DNA of 64,000 nucleotides, from positions 28,073,631 through 28,137,630 of the forward strand of contig CM023535.1 in NCBI GenBank assembly GCA_013350335.1, given 5' to 3'. Position 1 is the first letter of the stretch. Each line of letters opens with the position of its first letter. Source of the stretch: Chimonanthus salicifolius (Eukaryota; Streptophyta; Magnoliopsida; Laurales; Calycanthaceae). Below, piece after piece: positions 24,406-34,700 of this stretch. Both the position numbers and the translations under genes were made by a program. The notes beneath the pieces were generated by a model. That model worked only from the letters and a program-made list of their open reading frames with translations, made no database searches and was not told where the DNA came from.

Positions 24406-25388
24406 GGGTAGAGGTGCTCGTTCCAGACAGTTAGCTGATTCAGCTTCCGATAATCAACACACATCCGTAGTGAACCGTCCTTCTTCTTTACGAACAATAC
24501 TGGAGCTCCCCACGATGATGTGCTGTGTCGGATGCATCCCAGTCTAAGCAGTTGATCGATCTGCTTCTTTAGCTCCGACATCTCTGCTGGTGCCATCCGA
24601 TAGTGTGGTAGAGATACTGGTGAAGTACCAGGATATAACTTGATCTCGAAGTTGATCTCCCTCATCGGCGGTAAACCAGGGAGTTCCTTTGGAAGCACAT
24701 CCTCAAATTCTTTTACAATTGCCGGAAGTTCAGTAATTGATGCTTTGTTTATAATGATATTATTCAACACCACGTGCTTCAACCCCTCCTGCAGTCCACT
24801 CTGTTTGTCTACATGAACCACGTATTGCTTCCCTTTGGGTGACATAAATGTCACTCTTCGACGATAACAGTCAATGTTGGCCTGGAACTTAGCCAACCAA
24901 TCCATGCCGAATATTATATCATACTCAGACATGTCAAGCACCAGATAATTGAACTCAAATCTGAGTCCAGCTAGTTCAGTGTTAACTGCCGTGCATATAA
25001 GTCCCAATGCCGAGTCTCCGACAGGGGACACAATTGTAAGTGATGTGGCTAATCTTTGTACTAGAGTACCGGTAGCAGTTATAAATGATGCAGCTATGAA
25101 GGAGTGTGATGCTCCAGAATCAAATAGTGAATATGCATAAGAACTACTCACTACCGCCATACCTTGTATCACCTCATGATCCTCATCTTCTGGAGAAGTT
25201 AAAGTAAATAATCGTCCAGCTCCAGCAGGGTTGGGCGCCCGTCTTGCCAGATTATGTGTCCTGCCTCCTCTGGAGTTAGCCGGTCTGACTGGTGAACGAG
25301 ACGATCCTCTGGAGTATGAAAGCCTAATGAGTTTGGGACAATCCCTCCGGAGATGACCCAGTTGATCACAGTGATAGCAGGTGCTCAC
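24378..25388 (-). pseudogene. Gag zinc knuckle, protease and RT start of B
   Basis: A 336-residue frame. It begins with a classical gag CCHC knuckle (Cys4, Cys7, His12, Cys17). Retropepsin follows with the DSGA active site at 90-93 and a flap-like IIFGMDWL near 158-165. From about residue 226 it enters RT ([13 protein letters not shown], then [20 protein letters not shown] and [10 protein letters not shown]). The first codon read here is GTG, directly preceded by a TGA that probably arose in a formerly continuous gag-pol frame. It ends by frameshift into the next pol frame. Confidence 0.9.
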
Positions 25389-25411
25389 TCATCTAGAAGC
25401 CTGAGTGACTG

Positions 25412-25756
25412 CTACAGATTGGGAGGGCTGATTGGGACGGAAGCCCCCAGTAGATCCAACAGATGGCGAGGGTCTGCTGAAGTTCGGCCGGAACTTCTTG
25501 TTGGGTTGATAAGTACCCCTCCCACTCGGCGGTTGTCCACTCGTGCAAACTCTGCCAGTTCCTGCTCCACAATGGTAGCTTTGCTTACCACTTCCGCCAG
25601 CGTAGCTGCTTTGAACACGGCCACTCTGGCCCTAATGTTTGGCCGCAACCCACGCTCGAACTTGCGAGCCTTCCGATAGTCCGTGTCCACAACGTAGAAC
25701 GCATAACATGATAAGCTCAAAAATTCCCGATGATACTAAGCTACTGTCATGGAGCC
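25412..25756 (-). pseudogene. gag: C-terminal part of gag of B
   Basis: A minus frame with YRKARKFERGLRPNIRARV and EVVSKATIVEQELAEF matches the second half of the retrotransposon gag domain. It is shifted relative to the first gag part (25757-26542), with the shift close to 25756, and runs into the stop before the knuckle frame at 25388. Gag would assemble the virus-like particle. Confidence 0.8.
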
Positions 25757-26542
25757 CTACACTAGTGACAGAAATGCTTGAGTCTGTCGGTCTCTTTCCT
25801 CCTCCGGGAAATAGTTTTCCAGGAACATCGCTAAGAATTGATCCCAGGTCATTTCCGTTCTCTCCCTTTCTGGCACAAGCGCCCGTTGTTTCTCCACTAC
25901 TTCCCACCACTTACCAGCATCATCTATAAACTGTGACGTGGCCAATAGAATCTTGTGGGCGTGACTCTTGATGCTAAGCAGTGTCAATATCTGGGAGATT
26001 TTCTTCAGCCAGTTCTCAGCTCCAACAGGCCCCTCTCTTCCCTTGAAATAAAGTGGCCGCTGTTGTTGGAAGTCCCTGACCATATTCCGGTCATTAGCCT
26101 CATCCGTGCTTCTACCTCCTTTCATATGCTGTTGGAGGACAAACGTAACTACAACTTGCACCAAGCTTTGTAATTCAGGTGGTACGTAGGGTACAGTCAC
26201 GTTGTTGTTGCTGTTCTTCTCTTCCTTCCATCGATATGAAGAGTTACTATTTTCCTCTTTGTCCCGAAAATGATGCGACTCTTCCTCATTGAGTGATCTT
26301 TCATGGACTGATCTCTCCTCATCATGAACTGATTGCTCCCTATCATGTACTGATTGTACCTTCTCATGTACAACTTTCTCATGTGGAGGCACCACTTTCC
26401 CTTGTTGAGTGATTATTAACACTTTCTCCTTCCCTTTACCGTCTTGTCGCGTCCTTCTTTTTGAAACCCCTTCGCCAACTCCAATTTGTAATACTTTTTC
26501 TTTTCCCTTTGAATTCTTTAAGATCTTTTTATGTGGTGCCAT
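25757..26542 (-). pseudogene. gag: N-terminal part of gag of B
   Basis: 261 residues starting at an ATG. The first 130 or so are very hydrophilic and contain three copies of an SVHDRE/SVHDEE/SVHERS repeat near residues 64-84. The capsid-like domain follows from about residue 145 (RPLYFKGREGPVGAENWL, then FIDDAGKWWEVV and MTWDQFLAMFLENYFP), as in Ty3/gypsy gag. A frameshift at the end removes the rest. It lies downstream of the zinc-knuckle ORF, with about 215 bases between. Confidence 0.87.
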
Positions 26543-26758
26543 TTCTCCCTAATTCATGAAAACATTATTGGCTTAGTTTTCTTCACAACATACATTTAAT
26601 ACTAGCAATCCTCATAGAATCATAAAATGGCAAACTTTATATATATTCATAATTCATTTTTGTACAAGGGTTGATAGGGCAAAACAAACCCTTAAAATAA
26701 CAAAATGCACTCTTACAAAATATTCCCCTTTCCCTGTCTTTCTTTTCTACCTCTTAAC
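26543..26758 (-). other. Spacer between the zinc-knuckle ORF and gag of B
   Basis: An A/T-rich spacer with no ORF. Its right part resembles the sequence just downstream of the same ORF in G (42590-42736). In G and E0 a 1.25 kb block replaces everything to its left. Confidence 0.6.
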
Positions 26759-27295
26759 CTAATCTTCCGTGGAAGATTCTGCATCATCAGCGAACCTGAA
26801 GCGATTATCAGGACATGTCATCTCCACGTGTCCCAATACTCCACATGTCACACAGGGTATTACCCCTGGTGCTCCAATATAAGGACAATTAGTCCTAGCC
26901 TCTCCGTGCCCATGCAGTCCACAGACCAAGCAGACAATGCCTAGAGGGTAAGGACAATACAAACAGTTGTGCCCGTTTTGGTTGCACAACTCACACGTAT
27001 CGTAGAGATCTATCTCCCCAAGCGATTCCAATATTATAGGAACATCTTCCATAGGATCCTCCAGAAAAGGTGCTAGATCCTCTTCATCTTCCTCGGGAGG
27101 TTCCATTATCCATGGAATGTCTTCCATAAGATCCTCCGGAACAAGTGCTAGGTCCACATCTTCTTCCTCGGGAGGTCCCTCCTGAAGATCCATGTTGACT
27201 TCCATGCTGGTATTGTTGGAAGCCGACACCAAATCTACTGGACAACTAGGTGTCCTTTTATCCCATAACTCTGTATATTCCTCGTTGCTTGACAT
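26759..27295 (-). CDS. Acidic triple zinc-knuckle protein upstream of gag (element B)
   Basis: An intact 178-residue ORF between the leader and gag, separate from both. Residues 42-66 and 67-91 are a tandem acidic repeat of 25 residues (PEEEDVDLA and PEEDEEDLA beginnings). The C-terminal third has three CCHC knuckles: Cys101-Cys104-His109-Cys114 (C-x2-C-x4-H-x4-C), Cys122-Cys125-His130-Cys137 (spacing x6 before the last Cys), and Cys148-Cys151-His156-Cys161 (canonical). This suggests an RNA or single-stranded nucleic acid binding protein; the role in packaging, chaperoning or gag regulation is inference. It is distinct from the normal gag knuckle at 25340-25388. Homologues occur in G (42737-43273, 55537-56073, broken at 49123-49672) and E0 (61878-62369). 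No family I recognise matches the whole protein. Confidence 0.9.
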   Translation of the reverse strand: MSSNEEYTELWDKRTPSCPVDLVSASNNTSMEVNMDLQEGPPEEEDVDLALVPEDLMEDIPWIMEPPEEDEEDLAPFLEDPMEDVPIILESLGEIDLYDTCELCNQNGHNCLYCPYPLGIVCLVCGLHGHGEARTNCPYIGAPGVIPCVTCGVLGHVEMTCPDNRFRFADDAESSTED

Positions 27296-27605
27296 ATCTG
27301 TGCCACAACATATAAAACATATAAATCAACAACAACCATTCCAATAAAGAACCAATCTTGATTTTTGGGGGATTTTTCATGCATAATCTCATGTGCTTTG
27401 TTTGGGGAGATTGCCAAATCTTCACACTTTGTTTTCCTTTGTTCCTGGGGAAATCTCGAAATTCCTGTTGTTTGTTACTCAGTGTGGGGAAATCAGGGGA
27501 GTGCATCATACTTTGCTATGTTTGATATGTTCAGTTATGATGACTGTACTTTACTTTGCTATCTTTCATTGTCGTTCTCAGATTGATTGTTCAGTCTGAG
27601 TCACT

Positions 27606-27707
27606 CGAAGTAAATTAATCCGGCCCCCAGTCAGCGGACTCCGAAGAGTCGGTCAGTTGGGATTCTTATCTGTCAGTGAGACATGAAACCGTCTTAATCT
27701 TACTTCG
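27606..27707 (-). ncRNA. Predicted structured leader domain next to the PBS (B)
   Basis: CGAAGTAA (27606-27613) can pair with TTACTTCG (27700-27707), closing a domain of about 100 bases. Inside, GACTC-CGAA-GAGTC (27637-27650) reads on the transcribed minus strand as a 5 bp stem capped by UUCG with a C-G closing pair. A CCCA/TGGG stem flanks it. The same block is present in all three internal domains of G (43584-43685, 49983-50084, 56384-56485) and, with small changes, in E0 (62715-62816). Position suggests a packaging or dimerisation element; this is inference. Confidence 0.65.
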
Positions 27708-27727
27708 ATGATTCAACTTCCCGTTTC

Positions 27728-27739
27728 GCTCTGATACCA
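27728..27739 (-). promoter_or_regulatory. Primer binding site of B (initiator tRNA-Met)
   Basis: Plus GCTCTGATACCA, so the coding strand has TGGTATCAGAGC, complementary to initiator tRNA-Met. Two bases separate it from the LTR end at 27742. Identical sites occur in G at 43706-43717, 50105-50116 and 56506-56517, and in E0 at 62839-62850. Confidence 0.92.
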
Positions 27740-27741
27740 AC

Positions 27742-27834
27742 TGTAACGCCCCGCCCGCTCTCTGCTGATGTTATTTTATTATTATTTAAAAAAAAAAATA
27801 GACTCTGATTTCTCTGAGAGGGCGGGGTGTTACA
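27742..27834 (-). mobile_element. Abnormal right terminus of B: 15 bases of U5 end plus an inverted U5 end
   Basis: Where a 3.5 kb 5' LTR should be, there are only 93 bases. They start TGTAACGCCCCGCCC as expected after the PBS, then continue with the reverse complement of roughly the first 80 bases of the left LTR (10621-10700), ending GGGCGGGGTGTTACA. The outer boundary is exact: cttac follows at 27835-27839. B is thus bounded by two U5-type ends instead of one U5 and one U3 end. Confidence 0.88.
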
Positions 27835-27839
27835 CTTAC

Positions 27840-29416
27840 CCATTAGGGTTTGTCCATTTCTCATCCCCTTTCTTGGATGGATTTTAGATCCATGGCCCAT
27901 AATATTTTGGCCACCAATTCAATCCAAGAAAAATGGACTCCATGGTCTCCTTTTAACTCTTTTGAAAATAAACTCTTGTTGAGGACTACTTACCAATCCC
28001 GCGGCTCTTCCGGTTTCCTTTTGCTCCTCTTTGATCCTTAGCCTTCCTTCTTCCTCTTCTCTTTGATCTTCGGCCAATATATGAGCTTGATCAAGATGAG
28101 ATCACCAAGGGTTGGTTCGGCCAAGATGGAGGTAGGTTTGAGAGAGGGAGAGGAGGAAAGAATGGAAAATATCCTAAGTCTTGGGTCTTGGGAGTGTGGT
28201 CGGCGAAGCTTGGGATCTCCTCCTTTTCTCTAAGTCTTTTTCTTGTCTTTCTCCTTGTGTTTTCTTTGTCTTGGATGAGGGATGGTCGGATAGGAGAGGG
28301 AGGGAGAGAGTGAGATGAGAATGAGATGGGAAAACCCTAGATTTTTCCATCTTGTTTTGGGTTGCTTGGGTTAGACTCCATCACCTCCCCTTTTGCCCAA
28401 TCATGGTCCTTGCATGCCCTTAATCTTAGGCCTCTTGTCTAGTATACCACCCATGTACACGGTTCTGGGCTTGGGTTTCCTTGGTGGTTTGGTGGTTTGG
28501 GTGAGGTGGAACCACCACCTCACAATGGGCCAATGCATGCCCTAGCATGTCCACCTTCTAAGGATCTTGTCTAGCCATGGAGGGTGCATGCCCTCCACGT
28601 GGCATACCCAACCCCTCCCATGGCCAACGGTTTTGGCTCCTTTACCATGGATGGTTTGGTGGTTTGGATGAGGTGGCACTACCACCTCATTTTTGGCCAA
28701 GGCATGCTCTCCACCTAGGCTTTTGGTCTAGCCAAAGGGGAAGCATGCCCTCCATGTGGCACTCCACATCATCCAACGATTTTGGATGGTTTTGGCTTGA
28801 TGGTTGACTCACCCATTTCCTAGGTGACTCACCCCCATTGAACCCACTCCATGTAATGCAACTCATTTATTTAATTTGATATTTAACTTAGGTCTTTTAA
28901 TTACATAATTTAATTCCATATATTTCTCTTTAATTTCTCCATGAATCCACCCATGGTTGACCAAGTCAACCATGTGGCCAGCCCCACCAATGCCTTGGCC
29001 CACCCGCCACCTCACTTTGATGAGGTGGAGTTGGGCCCCATTTGATTATGCCATCTTGATTCATTCCAAATTAACTTAGGTGATTTTAATCACTTTATTC
29101 CATTCCATTTACTTTGATCACCATTGGGTCCATGGCCCAATTAAATTCACCTCCTACCCATTTACCCTAATGCTCATACTCTCTTTACCCATTGGGTCCC
29201 AAATGGGTATTTGACCCAATTGACCATCCTTGACCCAATTAACCATCATTGACTCAATTAAATGAAATTAATCCAGTCCATGGCCCCTTGGACCATACTT
29301 GGGCCATCGCCCAAATTTTGATCCATTTGCCATTCATTCCATCAAAATTCTTAATTCCAACCATTAAAATAAATAATAGCCAATATAATTATTATTTAAA
29401 AATCCGGGCTATTACA
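27840..29416 (-). mobile_element. Solo LTR A, segment 2
   Basis: It continues A after B: CCATTAGGGTTTGTCC matches F at 32990. It ends AATCCGGGCTATTACA at 29416, then gtcac. It contains a CATGGTTGAC/GTCAACCATG hairpin near 28950 and a U3 end with GACCCA heptamers (29190-29250). Open frames here are short and not conserved with F, so no gene is called. Confidence 0.9.
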
Positions 29417-30516
29417 GTCACAACGCCAGTTAAGTCCGGACTTCTAAAGTCCGACCCTTAACTGGCCAAACCGATGTGAGCATGGACTAAGTCCATGAGA
29501 ATGGTTCTCACATAGTAAAGCATAATCTTTGCGGAATATTACTTAAACTAACTGCGGATTATAATGGAACCTAAATCTACTCTATTTTTATTAGATAGCA
29601 AAGTACATAGTCATTTAAAGTTATCTTAAACTTAAACATTCATTCCAAACCATACCAAACCATAGCAAATATTACTAAGTTATTACATGCCAAAATCTAA
29701 CTAATGAATTACATGTCCTTGTAAACTTAAACAAAATGTCCATAAATAAACCATTCAAATGCCCAAGCTCCTATGCTTGGTTTCCTTAGCGATCCTCGAC
29801 CTTTCCCTTTCCTGTGTCATCCACTAAGGATAGAAATAGGGCGTTAAATCAACGCGCCCAATAGGTATTCCGATTAGGGCTACCACAAGGTTAGTATAAA
29901 ACATGCATATAACATAATAATACATGATCATCAAAATCTTACAAAAACAGTGCTATGTATGTATGCAAATGTAATGAGTCCCACCCATCACAAGTATACA
30001 TAGCCTCCTCTTGATGGGATTCTCATCATCAAGGTACCTCCACATAGGTTGTTAGGACGCCCGACGGAGTGTGGACCCTCCGGTTTCCTCTTGATGGGAT
30101 TCTCATCATCAAGGTACTACTACATAGGTTTTTCGGACGCCCCGACGGAGTGTAGTCCCTCCGGTTACATAACCATCACCCCATGAGATGTCAATGAATA
30201 CATGCCATTTGTAAATAAATCTTAGCATTCAAATCCACTGTGAAACATAATAGTTTAGCGCAAATCTCATCAAAATTAAGATAAAAACATCAAGAATAAG
30301 TGTGGTTACAAAAAGGTAGGAAACCTACTCAATGTTCACTTACATTGTTCGCTCTTCTTAAACCGTCACCCGTTCACGATTTGAGCACCGTTCAAAAAGT
30401 CTCCTTACCTTGTTTATGTAACAATAAGTCAAACACATATACCATTTGATTTTCCGTTTGGTCTTAAGTCCATAAACACACTTTTGTGGGGTTCGGCCAT
30501 ACACCATGGCCGAACC
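29417..30516 (-). mobile_element. E0 left LTR, segment 2
   Basis: It resumes with the gtcac duplication and the block GTTAAGTCCGGACTT...TTAACTGGCC. It has the two-unit minisatellite at 30008-30170, and ends in the middle of a GGTTCGGCC hairpin at gaacc (30512-30516), where F is inserted. The other LTR of E0 matches from its base 62873 on. Confidence 0.9.
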
Positions 30517-30561
30517 TGTAACGCCCGCCCCTTTTTCACTCGCTTAGTGGAAAAATCAGAG

Positions 30562-30592
<31 letters not shown>

Positions 30593-31185
30593 TTTGAAAT
30601 AAAGAGTGACAAGAGAGCGGGACATCACGACGCGAGTTAAGTCCGAGCTTCCAAATCCCGGCCCTTAACTGGCCAACCCTACGTGTGCTTCGAACTAAGT
30701 CCACGAGAACGGTTCACACGTAGAAAGTAAGCTTGCGGAATTATAATAGAATCTATCCTACCAATTTTAGATAGCAAGGAATTACATCACTTAAATTACT
30801 AAAATACCTCAAAATTAGAATGTCCAAGATAAAGTCCAAACCATAGCAAGTAATCTAAAATATTATAGTCCAACGAGCTAAGTTACTCAAATTACATTTC
30901 CAAAATTAAAACTTAAGTAAATAAACTAGCTCACTCCTCCAAGTTCCTACGCTTGGCTCCGGTCACGTCCTTCACTTCCTCCATTTCCTGCGTTATCATC
31001 TAAGGTGGAAGTAGGGCGTTAGACAACGCGCCCAATAGGTACTCCGAGTAGGGTCAACACATGGATTAGTATAAACAAAACACATAGATATAACTTAATA
31101 ACAAAACCATGCAAGTAAATGCAATGCCATGCAATGGGTGTCATATGCCATGAGTCCCACCCATCATCCATATCACCATCACAAC

Positions 31186-31452
31186 CCCTCTTGATGGAAA
31201 ATCCTCATCAAGGTACCACAATCACAAAGTATCCCTCTTGATGGAAAAGGCTCATCAAGGTATCACAAACACATAGTATCCCTCTTGATGGAAAAGCCTC
31301 ATCAAGGTATCATAAACACATAGTATCCCTCTTGATGGAAAAGCCTCATCAAGGTATCACAAACAACATAGTATTCCTCTTGATGGAAAAGCCTTATCAA
31401 TGTACCACAAACATATAGTATCCCTCTTGATGGAAAAGCACATCAAGGTATC
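31186..31452. repeat. Six-copy hairpin minisatellite in F
   Basis: Six roughly 47-base units, each with CTTGATGG, AAAAGCC and TCATCAAG. The last two units are partly degenerate. A has two units here, and C two. Confidence 0.88.
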
Positions 31453-31809
31453 CCCATGTGTGTTTATTGGTCTCCCCGACGGAGCATGGACTCCAGTTTC
31501 ATTTCATCCCTCCCATGCCATGCATGAGATGTAAGTGCAATATGTCATATAATAATACAAACCATAGCATTAAAACCCATCTTAAAACATGTCATTTGAT
31601 TGCCAAAATAAATCAAGTAAGACATTCATATACACATAATCCATGGCTTTCAATGAGGTAGGAATCCTACCAAAGACCAACTAATATGCCTTGTGTTTCC
31701 GTCTAAGAATTTGGTCACTGATCGCGCACCGCTTGCAAGATCCCGTTACCTTATTACACATCAACAAATTAACCCAATGTTTCAACCATGCCTAAGTCCA
31801 TTATACATG

Positions 31810-32905
31810 CCTTAGTGGGGTTTGGCCATACACCATGGCCGAACCTCACTAACTAGGTTTTTGGGTCCCTTTTTAAATCCTTAGATCCATTTAGTCATAT
31901 GGGTCTAAAATCAGCCACCCTTTGGTTCATTTATCCAACACATAAGGTCATCATTAAAAGTCCCTAAGTCCACAGCCATCCCCCATGAGGTTCGGCCATA
32001 CACCATGGCCGAACCCATGGTTCTTCATTTTGGCCATATTTACATTTTTGCCACTCCTTCTTCCATGGTTAAACACTTCTTCCATTCATGCACATCTATG
32101 TCCATAACTGATCCATAAGCATGGATCCATCAATGCCTCATTAATCATGACACAAAACCCATTATAAATCAGCCATTTCCTTAACTTAATACCCATTCAT
32201 TTTAAACATGCATAGATCCATACTTAACCCATGAAATGACTCATAAAATGGGTCATGGGGTTCGGCCATACACCATGGCCGAACCCATGATGTTATTTTC
32301 CTCATTTTTCTTGGATCTTTTATCACATTTTAGATCCACAACAAGCTCCCTTCTTGAGCGGGTTTCAAACATACATTTAGGTCATTATCATTTACCACTT
32401 TTAAACCTTCTAAACTTACCAACATTCTCCATCATCTTCGTAGTTCCAAAAACATTTAAATCCATCAAAATCTCTCCATGGGGTTCGGCCATACAATATG
32501 GCTGAACCCATGGTCCATAGTTCATCTTTATTTGCAACATTTAAGACCATAAATAATCATCAATATTTCTCCATGGTTTCCCTCACTTAACCCCTTTAAA
32601 ATTTACTAACATTTAACCATTCAAAACCTCAAAAATCATTAACCATCATTCCATGGTTTCCATCCTTTAAACCCCTTAAAAATTACTTAATCTCCTTCCA
32701 TGGGGTTCGGCCATACAACATGGCCGAACCCTATGGTTCATTATTTCTTCAAAAATCATATTCCCATGATTTGTTACTTGATGGTTCTCATACAAGAAAC
32801 CCTAGGGTTTGGCCATGCAAAGGCCAAGCCATACATCTTGATCACCATATTTTTGACATGCATGTCCTCTCCATGTATCCATAACATTTAGGGTTCGGCC
32901 ATTGG
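31810..32905. repeat. Cluster of GGTTCGGCC hairpins in F
   Basis: Hairpins near 31816, 31988, 32257, 32479 and 32701, a GGTTTGGCC/GGCCAAGCC form near 32805, and a left arm only near 32890. Positions correspond to those in A. Confidence 0.88.
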
Positions 32906-34055
32906 TCTTTTACCCATCTTTGCCATGCATGCATACATAACCCATAGATATACATAGTGTCCTCAGTATTCCATTATTTTACTTATCTTACCCATTAGGG
33001 TTTGTCCATTTCTCATCCCCTTTCTTGGATGGATTTTAGATCCATCGCCCATAATATTTTGGCCACCAATTTAATCCAAGGAAAATGGACGCCATGGTCT
33101 CCTTTTAACTCTTTTGAAAATAAACTCTTGTTGAGGATTACTTACCAATCCCGCGGCTCTTCCGGTTTCCTTTGCTCCTCTTTGATCCTTAGCCTTCCTT
33201 CTTCTTCTCTTTGATCTTCGGCCAATATATGAGCTTGATCAAGATGAGATCACCAAGGGTTGGTTCGGCCAAGATGGAGGTAGGTTTGAGAGAGGGAGAG
33301 GAGGAAAGAATGGAAAATATCCTAAGTCTTGGGTCTTGGGAGTGTGGTCTGCGAAGCTTGGGATCTCCTCCTTTTCTCTAAGTCTTTTTCTTGTCTTTCT
33401 CCTTGTGTGAGGGTCGGCCAAGAGAGGGAGGGAGAGAGGGAGAGAGGGAGGTGAGAGGAATGAGATGGAAAATCCATCTTTCCATCTTGATTTGGGCTTG
33501 CTTGAGCTAGCCACCACCACCTTTCTTTTGCCCAATTATGGTCCATGCATGCCCTTAATCTTAGGCCTCTTGTCCCTTAGTGGTGGTGGTTGGGATGAGG
33601 TGGAACCACCACCTCCCTTTGGGCCAATGCATGCCCTAGCATGCCCCCAACTTAAGGGCCTTGTCTAGCCATGGAGGGTGCATGCCCTCCACATGGCACT
33701 CCCAACCCCTCCATGGCCAACGGTTTTGGGTGGGCTTGGATGAGGTGGTACCACTGCCTCATTTTTGGCCAAGGTATGCTCTCCACGTAGGCTTTTGGTC
33801 TAGCCAAAGGGGAAGCATGCCCTCCATGTGGCACTCCACATCATCCAACGATTTTGGATGGTTTTGTCTTGATGGTTGGGTGGTTTCCATGAGATGAAAC
33901 CACCCATTTGACTCACCCATTTCCTAGGTGACTCACCCCCATTGAACTCACTCCATGTAATGCAACTCATTTATTTAAATTGATATTTCACTTAGGTCAT
34001 TTAATTACATAATTTAATTCCATTTGTTTCTCTTTAATTTCTCCATGAATTCACT

Positions 34056-34437
34056 CATGGTTGACCAAGTCAACCATGTGGCCGGCCCCACCAATGCCTT
34101 GGCCCACCCGCCACCTCACTTGATGAGGTGGAGTTGGGTCCCACTTGATTATGCCACCTTGATTTATTCCAACTTAACTTAGGTGATTTTAATCAATTTA
34201 TTCAATTCAATTCACCTTGATCCTCCTCAATTCCCTTTGACTTATCCATGGTTGACCAAGTCAACCATGGTGGTCAGCCCCACCTATGTCTTGGTCCACA
34301 CGCCAACTCACTTGATGAGGTGGAGTTGGGCCCCATTTGATTATGCCATCTTGATTCATTCCAATTTAACTTAGGTGATTTTAATCACTTCATTCCATTC
34401 CATTTACTTTGATCACTATTGGGTCCTAGGCCCAATT
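34056..34437. repeat. 191-base tandem duplication in F
   Basis: The hairpin CATGGTTGAC-CAA-GTCAACCATG occurs at 34056 and again at 34247, each followed by the CCACCTCA or CCAACTCA hairpin and the LTR context GTGATTTTAATCA. A has one copy (near 28950), so the duplication is specific to F. Confidence 0.8.
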
Positions 34438-34700
34438 AAATTCACCTCCTACCCATTTACTCTAATGCTCAACCATCTTGACCCATTGGGTCCCAAATGG
34501 GTATTTGACCCAATTAATTGGAAATAATACAATCCATGGTCTATTGGACCATACTTGGGCCATTGCCTCAATTTATACTTGGGCCGGATCTAGATCCATT
34601 TACACCCCTAATCCATTCCATCAAAGTTCTTAATTCCAACCATTAAAATAACTAATAGCCAATATAATTATTATTTAAAAATCCGGGCTATTACAGAACC

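Larger units (their letters stand above)
27296..27741 (-). other. 5' leader of B
   Basis: Untranslated leader between PBS and the zinc-knuckle ORF. It contains repeats of a TTTGGGGA-type motif and, next to the PBS, the conserved structured domain at 27606-27707. Confidence 0.7.
30517..34695 (-). mobile_element. Solo LTR F
   Basis: It starts TGTAACGCCCGCCCC and ends CCGGGCTATTACA, with gaacc at 30512-30516 and 34696-34700. The uninterrupted site is seen in the right LTR of E0 near 63745. Length 4179 bases. It is the same subfamily as A but has a longer minisatellite, an (AT)n run at 30562-30584 and a 191-base internal duplication. No internal domain. Confidence 0.93.

Noticed and set aside
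22447..25388. Endogenous plant pararetrovirus
   Set aside because: A CCHC knuckle, protease and RT occur in both groups, but integrase, LTRs, PBS, PPT and 5 bp duplications identify a Ty3/gypsy retrotransposon.
27728..27739. tRNA gene fragment
   Set aside because: Only a 12-base match to the 3' end of initiator tRNA-Met, exactly at the PBS position; no tRNA fold around it.
31186..31452. CRISPR array (regular 47-base repeats)
   Set aside because: The spacers are near-identical, so it is a tandem minisatellite.
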